From Gammaproteobacteria bacterium (GTDB taxonomy: Bacteria > Pseudomonadota > Gammaproteobacteria > Eutrophobiales > Eutrophobiaceae), in contig JAURNW010000035.1 of NCBI GenBank assembly GCA_030829985.1, positions 68,091 to 132,090 on the forward strand: a DNA stretch of 64,000 nt, given 5' to 3'. The translations under genes and the position numbers were made by a program. Of the stretch, positions 28,021 through 36,771 are shown in pieces. Position 1 is the first letter of the stretch; every line of letters begins with the position of its first letter. Below the pieces are notes generated by a model that saw only the letters and a list, made by a program, of their open reading frames with translations, did not search any database and was not told the origin of the DNA.

Positions 28021-28621
28021 AGAAAACAATAATAAAAAAAACAAGATAACGCTTGTTCTGGTTGTTGTTGCGTTTTTAAGTCCGGTAATTTTGTCATGGG
28101 TTGTTTTTAACTACACGGATATAGGTCAAGGGCGTGGCACATCAAATAAAGGCGATCTAATAACACCTGTTAGGCCGATTGATAATCTTGCCATGATTGA
28201 TCCTATGAACGCCGACAGAAAAGAAACGCTGCATGGGAAGTGGAGCATGGTTTTTGTAACAGACTCCTGCGCTGACGTTTGTATGGATAATGTTTATCGC
28301 ATGCGACAAATACATATGATGATGGATAAGCATTCTTTACGCGTGCAAAAAGTGTTGTTATTGACGGCGCAACGTCCAGAGGAGCTTGCCAAGCTCTTTA
28401 CAAATTATGCTGGGCAACAAGTAGTCAACCCGGATTTAGTGGATGTTGATGTTTTGTTGGAAAAGTTTAAATTAGAAGCCTCGGATAACCCGTTGACAAA
28501 TTCACGTATTTATATCGTAGACCCGTTAGGCAATTTAATGATGAAGTTTGAGCCAGACGCAAACCCGAGAGACATCATGACCGATCTTAAAAAATTACTA
28601 AGAGCTTCTCGCATTGGTTAG
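28013..28621 (+). CDS. Oxidase-locus membrane protein with CxxxC motif (thioredoxin-like, SCO-related position)
   Basis: A 202-residue protein with one N-terminal membrane helix (ITLVLVVVAFLSPVILSWVVF) and a periplasmic domain. Start ATG at 28013, 8 bp overlap with the surf1 gene. The domain contains FVTDSCADVCMDNVYRMRQIH, a CxxxC pair where SCO proteins have CPDVCP, and a C-terminal RIYIVDPLGNLMMKFEPDANP that resembles the end of a thioredoxin fold. Uncharacterised proteins of this type sit between surf1 and ctaA in many gammaproteobacteria. I infer a redox or copper-handling assembly role; the SCO proline is absent and no typical SCO gene follows ctaB here. Confidence 0.72.
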   Translation: MGEENNNKKNKITLVLVVVAFLSPVILSWVVFNYTDIGQGRGTSNKGDLITPVRPIDNLAMIDPMNADRKETLHGKWSMVFVTDSCADVCMDNVYRMRQIHMMMDKHSLRVQKVLLLTAQRPEELAKLFTNYAGQQVVNPDLVDVDVLLEKFKLEASDNPLTNSRIYIVDPLGNLMMKFEPDANPRDIMTDLKKLLRASRIG

Positions 28622-28627
28622 ATAGCT

Positions 28628-29629
28628 ATGCAAGTTAATTCGATCTTATTAAATATTGTGCGTGTAGCCACAGCTCTTGCATTAGTTGTTATTGTCTTGG
28701 GCGCTTATGTCCGGTTAACAGATGCTGGCTTGGGCTGTCCAGATTGGCCTGGTTGCTATGGAAAATTATTAGTACCTGCAAGCGAAGGAGCAACATCACA
28801 GGCAAATATTGCTTATCCAGATAGGCCGCTAGAGCATGCGAAGGCCTGGAAAGAAATGATCCATCGTTATGCTGCTAGCACACTGGGTTTATTAATCTTA
28901 ATAATGGCTGGCTTGGCTTGGAAATATAACCAGTTAGCACATATGCGTACATTCACCACTGTCTTATTATGTTTAGTAATATTTCAGGGCATGCTGGGTA
29001 TGTGGACGGTGACCTTATTGCTAAAGCCCATTATCGTAATGTCGCACCTGCTTGGCGGTTTAACTATTTTGTCTTTGTTATATTGGAGTACGTTAAGGCA
29101 GCAATCTCACAACGGTGTCTTTGTAAGTGTTGCTAATAAAAAACAATTACCTTTCGTCATTGGCGGCCTGGTTGTCTTGGTTAGCCAAATATCTTTAGGC
29201 GGTTGGACCAGCTCAAATTATGCTGCGCTGGTTTGCCCGGATTTTCCGACTTGTCAGGGAGTTTGGTGGCCAAAGATGGACTTCAGCGAAGGGTTTATAC
29301 TCTGGCGTGGGTTGGGTATAGATTACGAAGGTGGAGTATTGCATGGTACGGCCAGAACGGCGATTCATATGGCGCATCGAATTGGTGCTGTTATAGCATT
29401 TGTCACTTTGCTGTTTATTGCAATTCAGGCATTAAGATCGAGCTACAATAAACTGAAATATACGGGCCTTGCTGTTTTAGTTTTATTACTGGTTCAGGTC
29501 TCATTGGGAATAGCAAACATAAAACTAAACCTGCCATTATCAGTAGCAGTGGCGCACAATGGGGTAGCTGCGTTATTATTGCTGTCTCTGGTGACCTTAT
29601 TGCACCAGTGTCTGCCAGTTAAAAAATAA
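28628..29629 (+). CDS. ctaA: Heme A synthase (COX15/CtaA)
   Basis: A 333-residue membrane enzyme converting heme O to heme A. About eight helices are arranged as two similar halves. The conserved histidines lie in [20 protein letters not shown] (first half), VMSHLLGGL, and [14 protein letters not shown] and [13 protein letters not shown] (second half). The extracytoplasmic loop [17 protein letters not shown] carries the paired cysteines of the family, and a second pair occurs in [16 protein letters not shown]. Length is normal. It is 6 bp after the CxxxC protein and 14 bp before ctaB. Confidence 0.96.
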   Translation: MQVNSILLNIVRVATALALVVIVLGAYVRLTDAGLGCPDWPGCYGKLLVPASEGATSQANIAYPDRPLEHAKAWKEMIHRYAASTLGLLILIMAGLAWKYNQLAHMRTFTTVLLCLVIFQGMLGMWTVTLLLKPIIVMSHLLGGLTILSLLYWSTLRQQSHNGVFVSVANKKQLPFVIGGLVVLVSQISLGGWTSSNYAALVCPDFPTCQGVWWPKMDFSEGFILWRGLGIDYEGGVLHGTARTAIHMAHRIGAVIAFVTLLFIAIQALRSSYNKLKYTGLAVLVLLLVQVSLGIANIKLNLPLSVAVAHNGVAALLLLSLVTLLHQCLPVKK

Positions 29630-29643
29630 TCAGGAGTTCTCCC

Positions 29644-30552
29644 TTGGAAGATCAATCACTTACAGACGCCGCTGCCGTAGGCTTGCGAGATTACCTAGCA
29701 CTTTGTAAGCTAAAGGTAGTATCGCTGATCGTCTTCACAGCGATTGTCGGTATGTTTTTGGCGACACCAGCCATGGTGCCTTGGGATATTCTATTTTATG
29801 GGACAATCGGTATTGGACTAGCGGCCTGTTCAGCTGCCGCTATTAATCATGTCGTCGATCACAAGATTGACTCGATCATGGCACGAACCAATCTTCGTCC
29901 TTTGCCCAAAGGTAAGGTCAGCTTGTTAAATGCTGTTATTTTTGCCTGGTTTCTGGGAACCATCTCCATGGGTGTTCTGGCATTTCTGGTCAACCCGCTA
30001 ACAGCAGGTTTAACAGCCCTTTCCTTAATTGGTTATGGTTTTATATATTCAATGTACCTGAAACGTGCGACGCCTCAGAATATCGTCATTGGCGGCGCTG
30101 CGGGTGCTGCGCCACCAGTCTTGGGTTGGACAGCAGTTACCGGCACGCTGGATCCTAATTCATTGTTATTGTTTCTGATTATCTTTGCCTGGACGCCACC
30201 ACATTTCTGGGCTCTGGCTATTTATCGACGTGAAGAATACGCGAAGGTAAACATACCAATGCTTCCTGTTACACATGGTGTTGAATTTACGCGTCTGCAT
30301 ATACTGCTCTATACCATCGTGTTGTTTATAGTCACTCTACTGCCTTATCTTGTCGGCATGTCAGGCCTTTTTTATCTCATCGGTGCTGTTTTGCTCGGTG
30401 GCGGGTTTCTTTATTACGCTATTCGGATGCAATTTGACCATAGAGATCGTTTGGCTATGCAAACATTCTCGTTCTCTATTGTCTATTTAATGCTCATGTT
30501 CGCATTTTTATTAATAGATCATTATATCCCGTTACTCGCCAGCGTTCTCTAG
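29644..30552 (+). CDS. ctaB: Protoheme IX farnesyltransferase (heme O synthase)
   Basis: A 302-residue UbiA-type prenyltransferase that adds farnesyl to heme B, the step before CtaA. The start appears to be TTG at 29644, preceded by AGGAG 8 nt upstream; no ATG fits the conserved N-terminus [20 protein letters not shown]. The two Asp-rich diphosphate sites are present as [21 protein letters not shown] (about residues 67-88) and [25 protein letters not shown]. About eight or nine membrane helices follow the family layout. It closes the oxidase region. Confidence 0.96.
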   Translation: MEDQSLTDAAAVGLRDYLALCKLKVVSLIVFTAIVGMFLATPAMVPWDILFYGTIGIGLAACSAAAINHVVDHKIDSIMARTNLRPLPKGKVSLLNAVIFAWFLGTISMGVLAFLVNPLTAGLTALSLIGYGFIYSMYLKRATPQNIVIGGAAGAAPPVLGWTAVTGTLDPNSLLLFLIIFAWTPPHFWALAIYRREEYAKVNIPMLPVTHGVEFTRLHILLYTIVLFIVTLLPYLVGMSGLFYLIGAVLLGGGFLYYAIRMQFDHRDRLAMQTFSFSIVYLMLMFAFLLIDHYIPLLASVL

Positions 30553-30655
30553 CGCTAGTCCCGCCCTAACTACGTTTTCCTGGGTTATTTCATCGCTGAA
30601 CAAATGAACTGTGAAATTATTTTATGGTCACAGAGATATTCTCAGGAGAAATGAT

Positions 30656-31174
30656 ATGGAGCGTAGACAATTTATAATGCAAGCAGGGAGCCTTGCCGGC
30701 TTATTTATTACCATGGGTTCAAGTGTTTTGGCTCATCCAATTAACAACAAGATAAATTTGACCCCACTCAAAAAAGAGCACGAAGAATGGCGCAAATTGA
30801 TTTCTAGTCAGGAATATAAAATCTTATTTGAAGAAGGTACTGAGCCACCGCAATCAAGCCCGCTTAATAATGTGAAGCAAGATGGAACCTTTATTTGTGC
30901 TGCGTGTTATTTGCCTTTGTTTGAGTTTGATAAAAAATATGAGAGCGGTACAGGTTGGCCAAGTTTCTATGAGCCCATTCCTGGACGAGTGGAGACCAAG
31001 TTAGATCTTTCTCTTATCTGGCCACGTACGGAATATCATTGTATTCGGTGCGGCGGTCATCAAGGCCATGTGTTTGATGATGGACCACAGCCAACAGGAT
31101 TACGTTATTGTAATAATGGCTTGGCGCTTAAATTTATTCCAGCCGATAAACCACTGCCTGAACTAAGAGGTTAA
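30656..31174 (+). CDS. msrB: Peptide methionine sulfoxide reductase MsrB, exported
   Basis: A 172-residue enzyme that reduces methionine-R-sulfoxide in proteins. The ATG at 30656 follows AGGAGAA. The N-terminus MERRQFIMQAGSLAGLFITM, then GSSVLAHP, looks like a Tat-type signal (RR-x-F) with a cleavage region, implying periplasmic action. The domain has the two zinc CxxC pairs (CAAC and CIRCGGHQGHVF), GTGWPSFYEPI, and the catalytic Cys in RYCNNGLALKF. It lies 2 bp before msrA, so both stereoisomers would be repaired by one operon. Confidence 0.93.
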   Translation: MERRQFIMQAGSLAGLFITMGSSVLAHPINNKINLTPLKKEHEEWRKLISSQEYKILFEEGTEPPQSSPLNNVKQDGTFICAACYLPLFEFDKKYESGTGWPSFYEPIPGRVETKLDLSLIWPRTEYHCIRCGGHQGHVFDDGPQPTGLRYCNNGLALKFIPADKPLPELRG

Positions 31175-31176
31175 GC

Positions 31177-31767
31177 ATGTCCCGATATATTCTCGCTCTA
31201 TTGTTATATAGCATATCAATTATCGCCTACGCAGAGAATGAAGTTGCTGTTTTTGCTGGCGGTTGTTTCTGGTGTATGGAAGGACCTTTCGACAAATTAG
31301 ATGGTGTCATTAGTACAACCTCGGGCTATACTGGCGGCCATACTGAGAACCCGACCTATGAAGAAACTTCTTCGGGTAGAACCGGACATTATGAAGCCGT
31401 TCGAATTATATATGATTCCACAAAGGTAAGTTATCAAAAGTTACTGGATGTATATTGGAAGAATATTGATCCGTTCGATGCGCGTGGTCAATTCTGCGAT
31501 AAAGGGCCGCAATATCGTGCAGCGATATTCGCGAGGAATGATGAAGAAAAGGAATTAGCAAACAAGAGTAAGGCCGAGCTACAAGATAAATTAAAAAACA
31601 AGGCAACTATAGTAACCGAGATTCTGCCAGCGTCAGTGTTTTATACGGCTGAAGATTATCATCAAGATTATTATATAAATAATTCTGTTCGTTATAAATA
31701 TTATCGCTATGCTTGTGGTCGGGACAAAAGGCTGGAACAAGTAGAGAATATTATAAATCCAAAATAA
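31177..31767 (+). CDS. msrA: Peptide methionine sulfoxide reductase MsrA, exported
   Basis: A 196-residue enzyme for methionine-S-sulfoxide. A Sec signal peptide (YILALLLYSISIIAYAEN, cleavage near residue 19) precedes the domain. The catalytic motif is AGGCFWCMEGPF (Cys near residue 29), followed by GYTGGHTENPTYEE, GHYEAVRIIYD and the family's FCDKGPQYRAAIF, ending near ILPASVFYTAEDYHQDYY. A C-terminal Cys (RYACGRD) may act as resolving Cys. It starts 2 bp after msrB; the pair forms an envelope methionine-repair operon. Confidence 0.94.
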   Translation: MSRYILALLLYSISIIAYAENEVAVFAGGCFWCMEGPFDKLDGVISTTSGYTGGHTENPTYEETSSGRTGHYEAVRIIYDSTKVSYQKLLDVYWKNIDPFDARGQFCDKGPQYRAAIFARNDEEKELANKSKAELQDKLKNKATIVTEILPASVFYTAEDYHQDYYINNSVRYKYYRYACGRDKRLEQVENIINPK

Positions 31768-31772
31768 TCTTG

Positions 31773-32435
31773 TTAAGATTCTATTGCTCGTTCATAACGC
31801 AGTATCTGCCCTTTAAATTCTTTAGCAAGATAACCTGTTTCAGACGGCTGAGATTGACTGTGTGAATAACCAAGCACCACCATCCTCTTGCTGAAACGAG
31901 CATGCCGTCCTCGACCGGGATCAACGATGATTACTTCGCATTCTGGTTTAGCGTGTTGATCGATAAAGCTTGATAATAAATCTGCATGTTCATCTTCATA
32001 AAGAATATCACTACCTAGAATAAGATCGAATTTTCCCAGTTTACTTAATTCATCTCCCCAGCCCGTTCTAACAAACGGTATGGTTTTGCCGTTATTAAGA
32101 ACTACATTTTGTTTTAGAAAATCTTCAGCCTCTGGGTGATAGTCTGTTGCCGTTATATCTGCGCTACGTTGATTAAGTACCAGGCTTGTTAATCCAATGC
32201 CACAACCTATTTCCAGAATGCGTTTTCCTTTAACAGCAAAATCAGACATGAGATGAGCAAGAACTTCACTGGAAGGCCAAATTACGCCAAACAGTGACCA
32301 TTGTGCTGAAGATATGCCTAGCTTCTCAGCAATGCCATTAGCATCGAAAAATTGTTGTTTGTCTCGAAGGGTTCGTAAATGAATATCAATATCACCGAAT
32401 TCAATGGTTTGATAGCTGATGCGTAGTGAAGACAT
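31773..32435 (-). CDS. Class I SAM-dependent methyltransferase (METTL21/Methyltransf_16-like)
   Basis: A 220-residue soluble methyltransferase. Motif I is RILEIGCGIGLTSLVL near residue 70, the acidic ribose contact DYHPEA follows, and LGSDILYEDEHADLL is the post-I/IV region; the D(I/V)LYE sequence is characteristic of the METTL21/ETFB-lysine-methyltransferase-like group, which modifies proteins. A Trp-rich lead (SSAQWSLFGVIWPSSEVLA) matches that family. The substrate is unknown. It converges on msrA, 5 bp apart, and has no obvious partner upstream. Confidence 0.8.
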   Translation of the reverse strand: MSSLRISYQTIEFGDIDIHLRTLRDKQQFFDANGIAEKLGISSAQWSLFGVIWPSSEVLAHLMSDFAVKGKRILEIGCGIGLTSLVLNQRSADITATDYHPEAEDFLKQNVVLNNGKTIPFVRTGWGDELSKLGKFDLILGSDILYEDEHADLLSSFIDQHAKPECEVIIVDPGRGRHARFSKRMVVLGYSHSQSQPSETGYLAKEFKGQILRYERAIES

Positions 32436-32555
32436 AGAACCTCGTTGATTTATTAGGGCGTGGATATCTGTTAAGAACCTAAATCACCACGCTGCAGAAA
32501 CACTTTATACCTATATGCTCCGACTACCTAATAATGCACCCATCCGTTAAAAATA

Positions 32556-33422
32556 TTATTTGTGATTAGTGAAGATATTTAATTGATCAAGAATTTTTCC
32601 GGGATGATGCGAGAATATAGATTTATAAGATTGTTCCACCCGTTTAATTTGTTTCTTAAGACTTTTGTCGATGAGATTCTTTAAGGTTTTATGATCATCC
32701 TCGTTCAGGTTTATTTGTTGTAGGGCATTCTTCAACATGACCAGATCATTGATTTGCCCCAGCCTGTCCCCCAGCTTATTAATAAGTTTTATGTATTTAA
32801 AGTTGATCTCAGGGTAAGCATCATAGATATAGCCCAGTTGGTAGTTTAAGTATTTCATCCATTTTCGGAGATTATGTAAATCATCGAAACCGCCATTTTT
32901 AGAAAAGGCTTTTTTACCGTTATAAAATATTTTTTGGTATGTATATTTAATACCATTTTGTATTTGTTCGGAGCTAAAGTCATAAGAAATTAATATGTCT
33001 TTGATGATTTCTAACTCATCATTGATTCGTTGTTTAATTTCTTCCCAATCAGCCTTTGAAAGACCGGCGTCCAGAGGTAGCATTTGTTGTAGGTTAATGA
33101 TTACAGCTCGTTCTTCCACCCCTTTGTTTTTATTGTGTAACCTTTGTAAGACCTGGTGAATTACTTCGTTGTTACGAGTTTGTCCCATGTCATGTGAAAT
33201 TTCACGTAAACATTGATCGCTTTTATGCCAGTCATAATCTCCATGATCAATTTTTAACAGTCGTAGCCAGGCACGTAAGCGTTTTATATCAACCCGAATA
33301 TGATGAATATAGTCAGCCTCATCCTCCGGCTTTGATATGTGATTTTTAAGACCAACAATGACACGAAGCACAGGTTTTCGTATTAATGTTTTTAGTCCGT
33401 TAGATTTAGGAGGAGATTTCAT
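32556..33422 (-). CDS. CHAD domain protein
   Basis: A 288-residue, helix-rich, His- and Lys-rich protein. The CHAD signature is HHIRVDIKRLRAWLRLL near residue 40, with a second conserved helix HNLRKWMKYLNYQLGY near residue 182 and LGDRLGQINDLVML. CHAD domains bind inorganic polyphosphate through conserved basic residues. It lies 21 bp downstream of a Na/phosphate symporter gene on the same strand and is probably co-transcribed with it, which fits a phosphate/polyphosphate theme. GGAG precedes the ATG. Confidence 0.85.
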   Translation of the reverse strand: MKSPPKSNGLKTLIRKPVLRVIVGLKNHISKPEDEADYIHHIRVDIKRLRAWLRLLKIDHGDYDWHKSDQCLREISHDMGQTRNNEVIHQVLQRLHNKNKGVEERAVIINLQQMLPLDAGLSKADWEEIKQRINDELEIIKDILISYDFSSEQIQNGIKYTYQKIFYNGKKAFSKNGGFDDLHNLRKWMKYLNYQLGYIYDAYPEINFKYIKLINKLGDRLGQINDLVMLKNALQQINLNEDDHKTLKNLIDKSLKKQIKRVEQSYKSIFSHHPGKILDQLNIFTNHK

Positions 33423-33443
33423 TTGATAGCTAAATTTTAGGGT

Positions 33444-35126
33444 TTATTGTTCTGTCAATATTGGCATGTCAGATGAAAGCGTTGTCTCAGGTATAGCTAA
33501 AAGAATGCGCGTCGATTCGAGCAATGCTGAACATGAAAGATAAAACGCCCGGTTAACATTTAACAGGCTGGATGTTTCCATATCATCAATTACATCCTGT
33601 CCAGAGCCAGAGTAGATCTCCTGAATAAATTTTTCATAGCCCTGTCGTAGATATGTTTTTAGTTCAATGAATTTTTCATTCGTTAATTCAGGGTTATTAT
33701 TTATCAATAATAAAATTAATTTCCTATACATCAATTCAACTTCATTTTTAAAGCCATTCTGCAAAGCGTTCACTGTTGTAGACGAAGAATGGCGAAAATC
33801 CATTAGATTATGTCGAATGTCCTTAATAAATTTTGCTGCATAACTAACATTCCGCACAGCATGGTTTAATTGGGTTAGTTTGTTAAGTGATTTTTCATCG
33901 TTGGTTTTGCTTTGTACCATGTATGTATAGCCCAATACTTCACCGGCTGAACGTTTAAGAAGCGCATAATCGTGCTCGAAGTCAAGGTGGACATCATCAG
34001 AATATGTGAAATCTTGTGGGTAGACATGGTGCTGCTTAACTTTAAAACAGTGAAGGTTTAATTTTATAGCGTGAAAAATGAGAGCTGATAGTTCCTTGCG
34101 AACAGCTTCTGTTGCTGCTTCGGCCACATCAACTGATACGCGTCTTATATACAGGCACATGCTGCCATCTGTTTTTTTACTATCCGGGATCAGCCAGGCC
34201 AGGAACTGGATGAAGCGGTCAATAAATGGCATAAAGACGGTAATGCCGACTATATTAAACAGAGAGTGAAAGGCGACTACAGAAAGCAGGGGATCGGTCA
34301 TGCCAAGAACTATTGTAATAAAATAAAGATAGGCGGGTACCAATAGCAGGGCAAGCGAACTGGTTATAAGGTTATAAAATAAATGAGACATAGCGACACG
34401 TTTCTTTTCTGTTGTTGCTTTTAATGCACCAAGCAATACTGTGCTGGTTGTGCCAAGGTCAGCGCCAATGATTATAGGTGCTGCTTCTTGCAGTGAAAAA
34501 ACCTCTGCGTGTAGCGCGCTTAACACAATCATCATCGCTGCTGAGCTTGATTGTATAATAGCCGTGAAGATTGCTCCGGCAAAAAAGTAAAAAAACAGGT
34601 TGTGGCCATGGAAAAAAGAAACATCGACTGCTTCGGTTAATGACGCAAACCCCCCTGTCATTTCAGATAGCCCCATTAATAACAAACCCAAGCCTAATAG
34701 TAGATTGCCATAGAAATAAGGTCGCGTATCCCGTGTTAAAAAGACAGTGCAGAATGCGCCGGTAGCCAGTAATGGTTGAGCGTAATCTACAAGGTTGAGT
34801 TTAAATCCGATAAGCGCGACTACCCATCCGGTGAAAGTTGTTCCAAGGTTGCTGCCAATAATAATGCCGAAAGCATTGCGTAACTCAAGCATGCCAGCTC
34901 CAACGAAAGCCAGAATAATAAGACCGACGAGCGAGCTGCTTTGTAAGAATGCGGTGACGAGCGTCCCCGTTAAAACCCCGCGAAGGGGAGAGCTTGTTTG
35001 ATCACGTAAAAACCTCTTCATGGCACTGGAACCTAGTCCGCGCAAGCCCTGCTCAAGCATAAACATGCCGAGAAGAAATAACCCAAGCCCCGCGAGAAAA
35101 GCCCAGAGTTTTATGTCTTGAATCAT
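33444..35126 (-). CDS. Na/Pi cotransporter family protein with PhoU-like domain
   Basis: A 560-residue protein. The membrane half (about residues 1-310) has two Na/Pi repeats marked by FLQSSSLVGLIILAF and IIQSSSAAMMIVLSA, plus GSNLGTTFTGWVVALIG and GADLGTTSTVLLGAL, the paired QSSS/GxNxGTT elements of the NptA/NPT2 fold. The C-terminal ~200 residues are helical and PhoU-like (AATEAVRKELSALIFHAIK, HAVRNVSYAAKFIKDIRHN). The family exports or imports phosphate using sodium. It precedes the CHAD gene by 21 bp, and an FNR-like 14-mer lies 89 bp upstream. Confidence 0.9.
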   Translation of the reverse strand: MIQDIKLWAFLAGLGLFLLGMFMLEQGLRGLGSSAMKRFLRDQTSSPLRGVLTGTLVTAFLQSSSLVGLIILAFVGAGMLELRNAFGIIIGSNLGTTFTGWVVALIGFKLNLVDYAQPLLATGAFCTVFLTRDTRPYFYGNLLLGLGLLLMGLSEMTGGFASLTEAVDVSFFHGHNLFFYFFAGAIFTAIIQSSSAAMMIVLSALHAEVFSLQEAAPIIIGADLGTTSTVLLGALKATTEKKRVAMSHLFYNLITSSLALLLVPAYLYFITIVLGMTDPLLSVVAFHSLFNIVGITVFMPFIDRFIQFLAWLIPDSKKTDGSMCLYIRRVSVDVAEAATEAVRKELSALIFHAIKLNLHCFKVKQHHVYPQDFTYSDDVHLDFEHDYALLKRSAGEVLGYTYMVQSKTNDEKSLNKLTQLNHAVRNVSYAAKFIKDIRHNLMDFRHSSSTTVNALQNGFKNEVELMYRKLILLLINNNPELTNEKFIELKTYLRQGYEKFIQEIYSGSGQDVIDDMETSSLLNVNRAFYLSCSALLESTRILLAIPETTLSSDMPILTEQ

Positions 35127-35192
35127 ATGCCTGCTCTAGTCCATAGAGTCATAAAGGTGATTTAAATAATTTAAGTTTGTTGAGAGATTATG

Positions 35193-35345
35193 CTAGGCAT
35201 GTCCTTTTTCTATATTGATCTGGCGCAAAGTAATTAGCAATGTATAGGCTGCCGGGGTTAGAGGCCGGGTGGTGATCCACGTAGCAGGGACGATAAATAT
35301 AATAATCAAAAGCCATGCTATGACGTTGCTTGTTTTATTGCTCAT
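35193..35345 (-). CDS. Possible small membrane protein
   Basis: A 50-codon ORF with one clear hydrophobic helix (NVIAWLLIIIFIVPATWITT) followed by a polar tail (LRQINIEKGHA). The frame is open upstream to 35528, but the longer form would overlap the divergent FecR-like gene by about 80 bp, so the internal ATG at 35345 is the more sensible start. It lies upstream of the Na/Pi gene on the same strand, and its 3' end contains the FNR-like 14-mer. No family recognised; it may be non-coding. Confidence 0.3.
   Translation of the reverse strand: MSNKTSNVIAWLLIIIFIVPATWITTRPLTPAAYTLLITLRQINIEKGHA
35215..35228 (+). promoter_or_regulatory. FNR/Anr-like site 1, upstream of the Na/Pi gene
   Basis: TTGATCTGGCGCAA. 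The first half TTGAT with a 4-bp spacer matches FNR/Anr sites; the second half CGCAA departs from ATCAA. The same 14-mer, with two purines varying, recurs at 39839 and 52905, each time upstream of a gene. Here it is 89 bp upstream of the Na/Pi start. Confidence 0.5.
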
Positions 35346-35448
35346 AGGAATCAAGTGTAGTGTATATTGATATAAATAGAAGAGTAATAACTGGAACTCG
35401 GCCAATTTCAAAAGGTCTTTATAAAAAGCATATTCTCCGGGAAACAAT

Positions 35449-36075
35449 ATGAGTGCCAAGAAAATAAAAAGAAGAAATTTCCTAATAAACAGTGCCGGCA
35501 TTGGTCTCTCATTAATGTTGCCGGGCATGGCAAATGCTGCAAATATTCATGAGCTCATCGGTAAAGTGTTTATTAATAATAAAAAAGCTGAACCAACCTC
35601 AATAATCCACCCTGGTGATCTGGTAACGACAGGGCATGGCGGCCGAATTAGTTTCAGTGTTAATAAAGATGCGTTTATGCTTAAGGAAAGAACCAGCATG
35701 AGAATTGAGTCTAACGATAATTTTTTTATTAACTCATTACGCTTGTTAACCGGCAAATTGCTTAGTGTATTTGAAAAAGGGGATGATCGTAAAATCATTA
35801 CTTCAACGGCAACAATCGGCATTAGAGGAACAGGTTGCTTCCTTAGTGTAATGCCGTATACAACATATTTTTGTACGTGCTATGGCAAGACCCAATTACG
35901 CGCACAAGACTTGCGTGAAGAATTCGAAGCAACACATCATAATGCACATCAACTCGATTTTGATGGTATGTCTGTGATGGGTATGCACGCAATGCGAGTT
36001 ATTGATCACTCGGATGATGAATTAAGACAGCTCGAGGGTTATGTTGGGCGAGTGCCATTTTTTGATAGACCCTAA
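35449..36075 (+). CDS. Exported FecR-domain protein
   Basis: A 208-residue protein with a Tat-like signal: SAKKIKRRNFLINSAGIGLS, then LMLPGMANAA, with RRNFL in place of the RRxFL consensus. The rest resembles a FecR domain: VTTGHGGRISFSVNKDAFMLKE, TGKLLSVFEKGDDRKIITSTATIGIRGTGCFL, which is the conserved region (xTxxAxxGVRGTxF in the family). FecR domains usually act as periplasmic anti-sigma or sensory modules, but no sigma factor or TonB receptor is near. The domain is short and ends with a Cys-rich YFCTCYGK. It may be a stand-alone FecR protein. Its last 4 bp overlap the convergent MEKHLA gene. Confidence 0.75.
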   Translation: MSAKKIKRRNFLINSAGIGLSLMLPGMANAANIHELIGKVFINNKKAEPTSIIHPGDLVTTGHGGRISFSVNKDAFMLKERTSMRIESNDNFFINSLRLLTGKLLSVFEKGDDRKIITSTATIGIRGTGCFLSVMPYTTYFCTCYGKTQLRAQDLREEFEATHHNAHQLDFDGMSVMGMHAMRVIDHSDDELRQLEGYVGRVPFFDRP

Positions 36076-36536
36076 TCTAGCATCGTCCATTTCTCAAACA
36101 TGGCGGCTTGACCATAATAGACATCATTTATGTCTACTATGTTCCAGATAGTTGCGTCCTCAATCAAAAACCGTTTTCCTGAAGATGAAACTCTTACACC
36201 TGAGTAATTATCCATAAAGCCATTAGCGGTCACGCACGCCATTAATTTTTCTCTTTCCTTGCGGCTAGTCATTTCAACAGATTCACGAGAAGGAGTTTGA
36301 ATAAATCGATCCCATTTCAACTCAAATAATTTAAGTGCAGTCTTATTGCCGAAGTTAAAAATCGGATCGTTCTCTATCCCATGAGAAACAACAGCGAAGG
36401 GGGCTTTATATAGAGCGATAATTGAAGTTTCTGTGTCCTTGTTATTAGTTATCAGCTTTTTGTTGGTCCAGTGTGCATAGCTTGAACAAAGAAGCTGCCC
36501 GTGTTTTAAATAAAAGTCGTTACTAAGATCAGGCAT
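36072..36536 (-). CDS. MEKHLA-domain protein (PAS-like)
   Basis: A 154-residue protein matching the MEKHLA family over its length: LLCSSYAHWTNKKLI, APFAVVSHGIENDPIFNFGNKTALKLFEL, TSRKEREKLMACVTANGFMDNYSGVRVSSSGKRFLIEDATIWNI and a C-terminal YYGQAAMFEKW. The fold is PAS-like, so small-molecule or redox sensing is plausible, but no function is established. It lies 19 bp downstream of a small membrane-protein gene on the same strand. Confidence 0.82.
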   Translation of the reverse strand: MPDLSNDFYLKHGQLLCSSYAHWTNKKLITNNKDTETSIIALYKAPFAVVSHGIENDPIFNFGNKTALKLFELKWDRFIQTPSRESVEMTSRKEREKLMACVTANGFMDNYSGVRVSSSGKRFLIEDATIWNIVDINDVYYGQAAMFEKWTMLD

Positions 36537-36555
36537 GAGTATATCTTAATAAGGT

Positions 36556-36771
36556 TTAATTTATGATTTCAAGATCACTTTCACATTTATTTAGTAATGT
36601 TTTTTTCTCAATAAACGCCAGTTTTTCATTTGTTAATTCTGTTATAAGTGAAATATTTTGTTTATGAAGATCGCTATGTATTTTACGTTGATAAATATTC
36701 CCGGAGATGCATAAGACGAATAGGATAAAAACAACAATTAGTACATCAAGGTGCAGGGTAAATTTTTTCAT
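36556..36771 (-). CDS. Small single-pass membrane protein, unknown
   Basis: A 71-residue ORF with a strong Shine-Dalgarno (GGAAG, 5 nt before the ATG). One membrane helix (VLIVVFILFVLCISGNIY, about residues 10-27) is followed by a charged, coiled-coil-like stretch (DLHKQNISLITELTNEKLAFIEKKTLLNKCE). I recognise no family. It is probably co-transcribed with the MEKHLA gene. Confidence 0.55.
   Translation of the reverse strand: MKKFTLHLDVLIVVFILFVLCISGNIYQRKIHSDLHKQNISLITELTNEKLAFIEKKTLLNKCESDLEIIN

Noticed and set aside
33192-33214. TTTCACGTAAAC inside the CHAD gene as a third parS site
   Set aside because: The CACGTG core is missing and one arm does not match; it also lies far from the recF pair.
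35193-35528. Long form of the minus-strand ORF upstream of the Na/Pi gene
   Set aside because: It would overlap the start and signal peptide of the FecR-like gene by about 80 bp; only the short form from the ATG at 35345 is listed, with low confidence.
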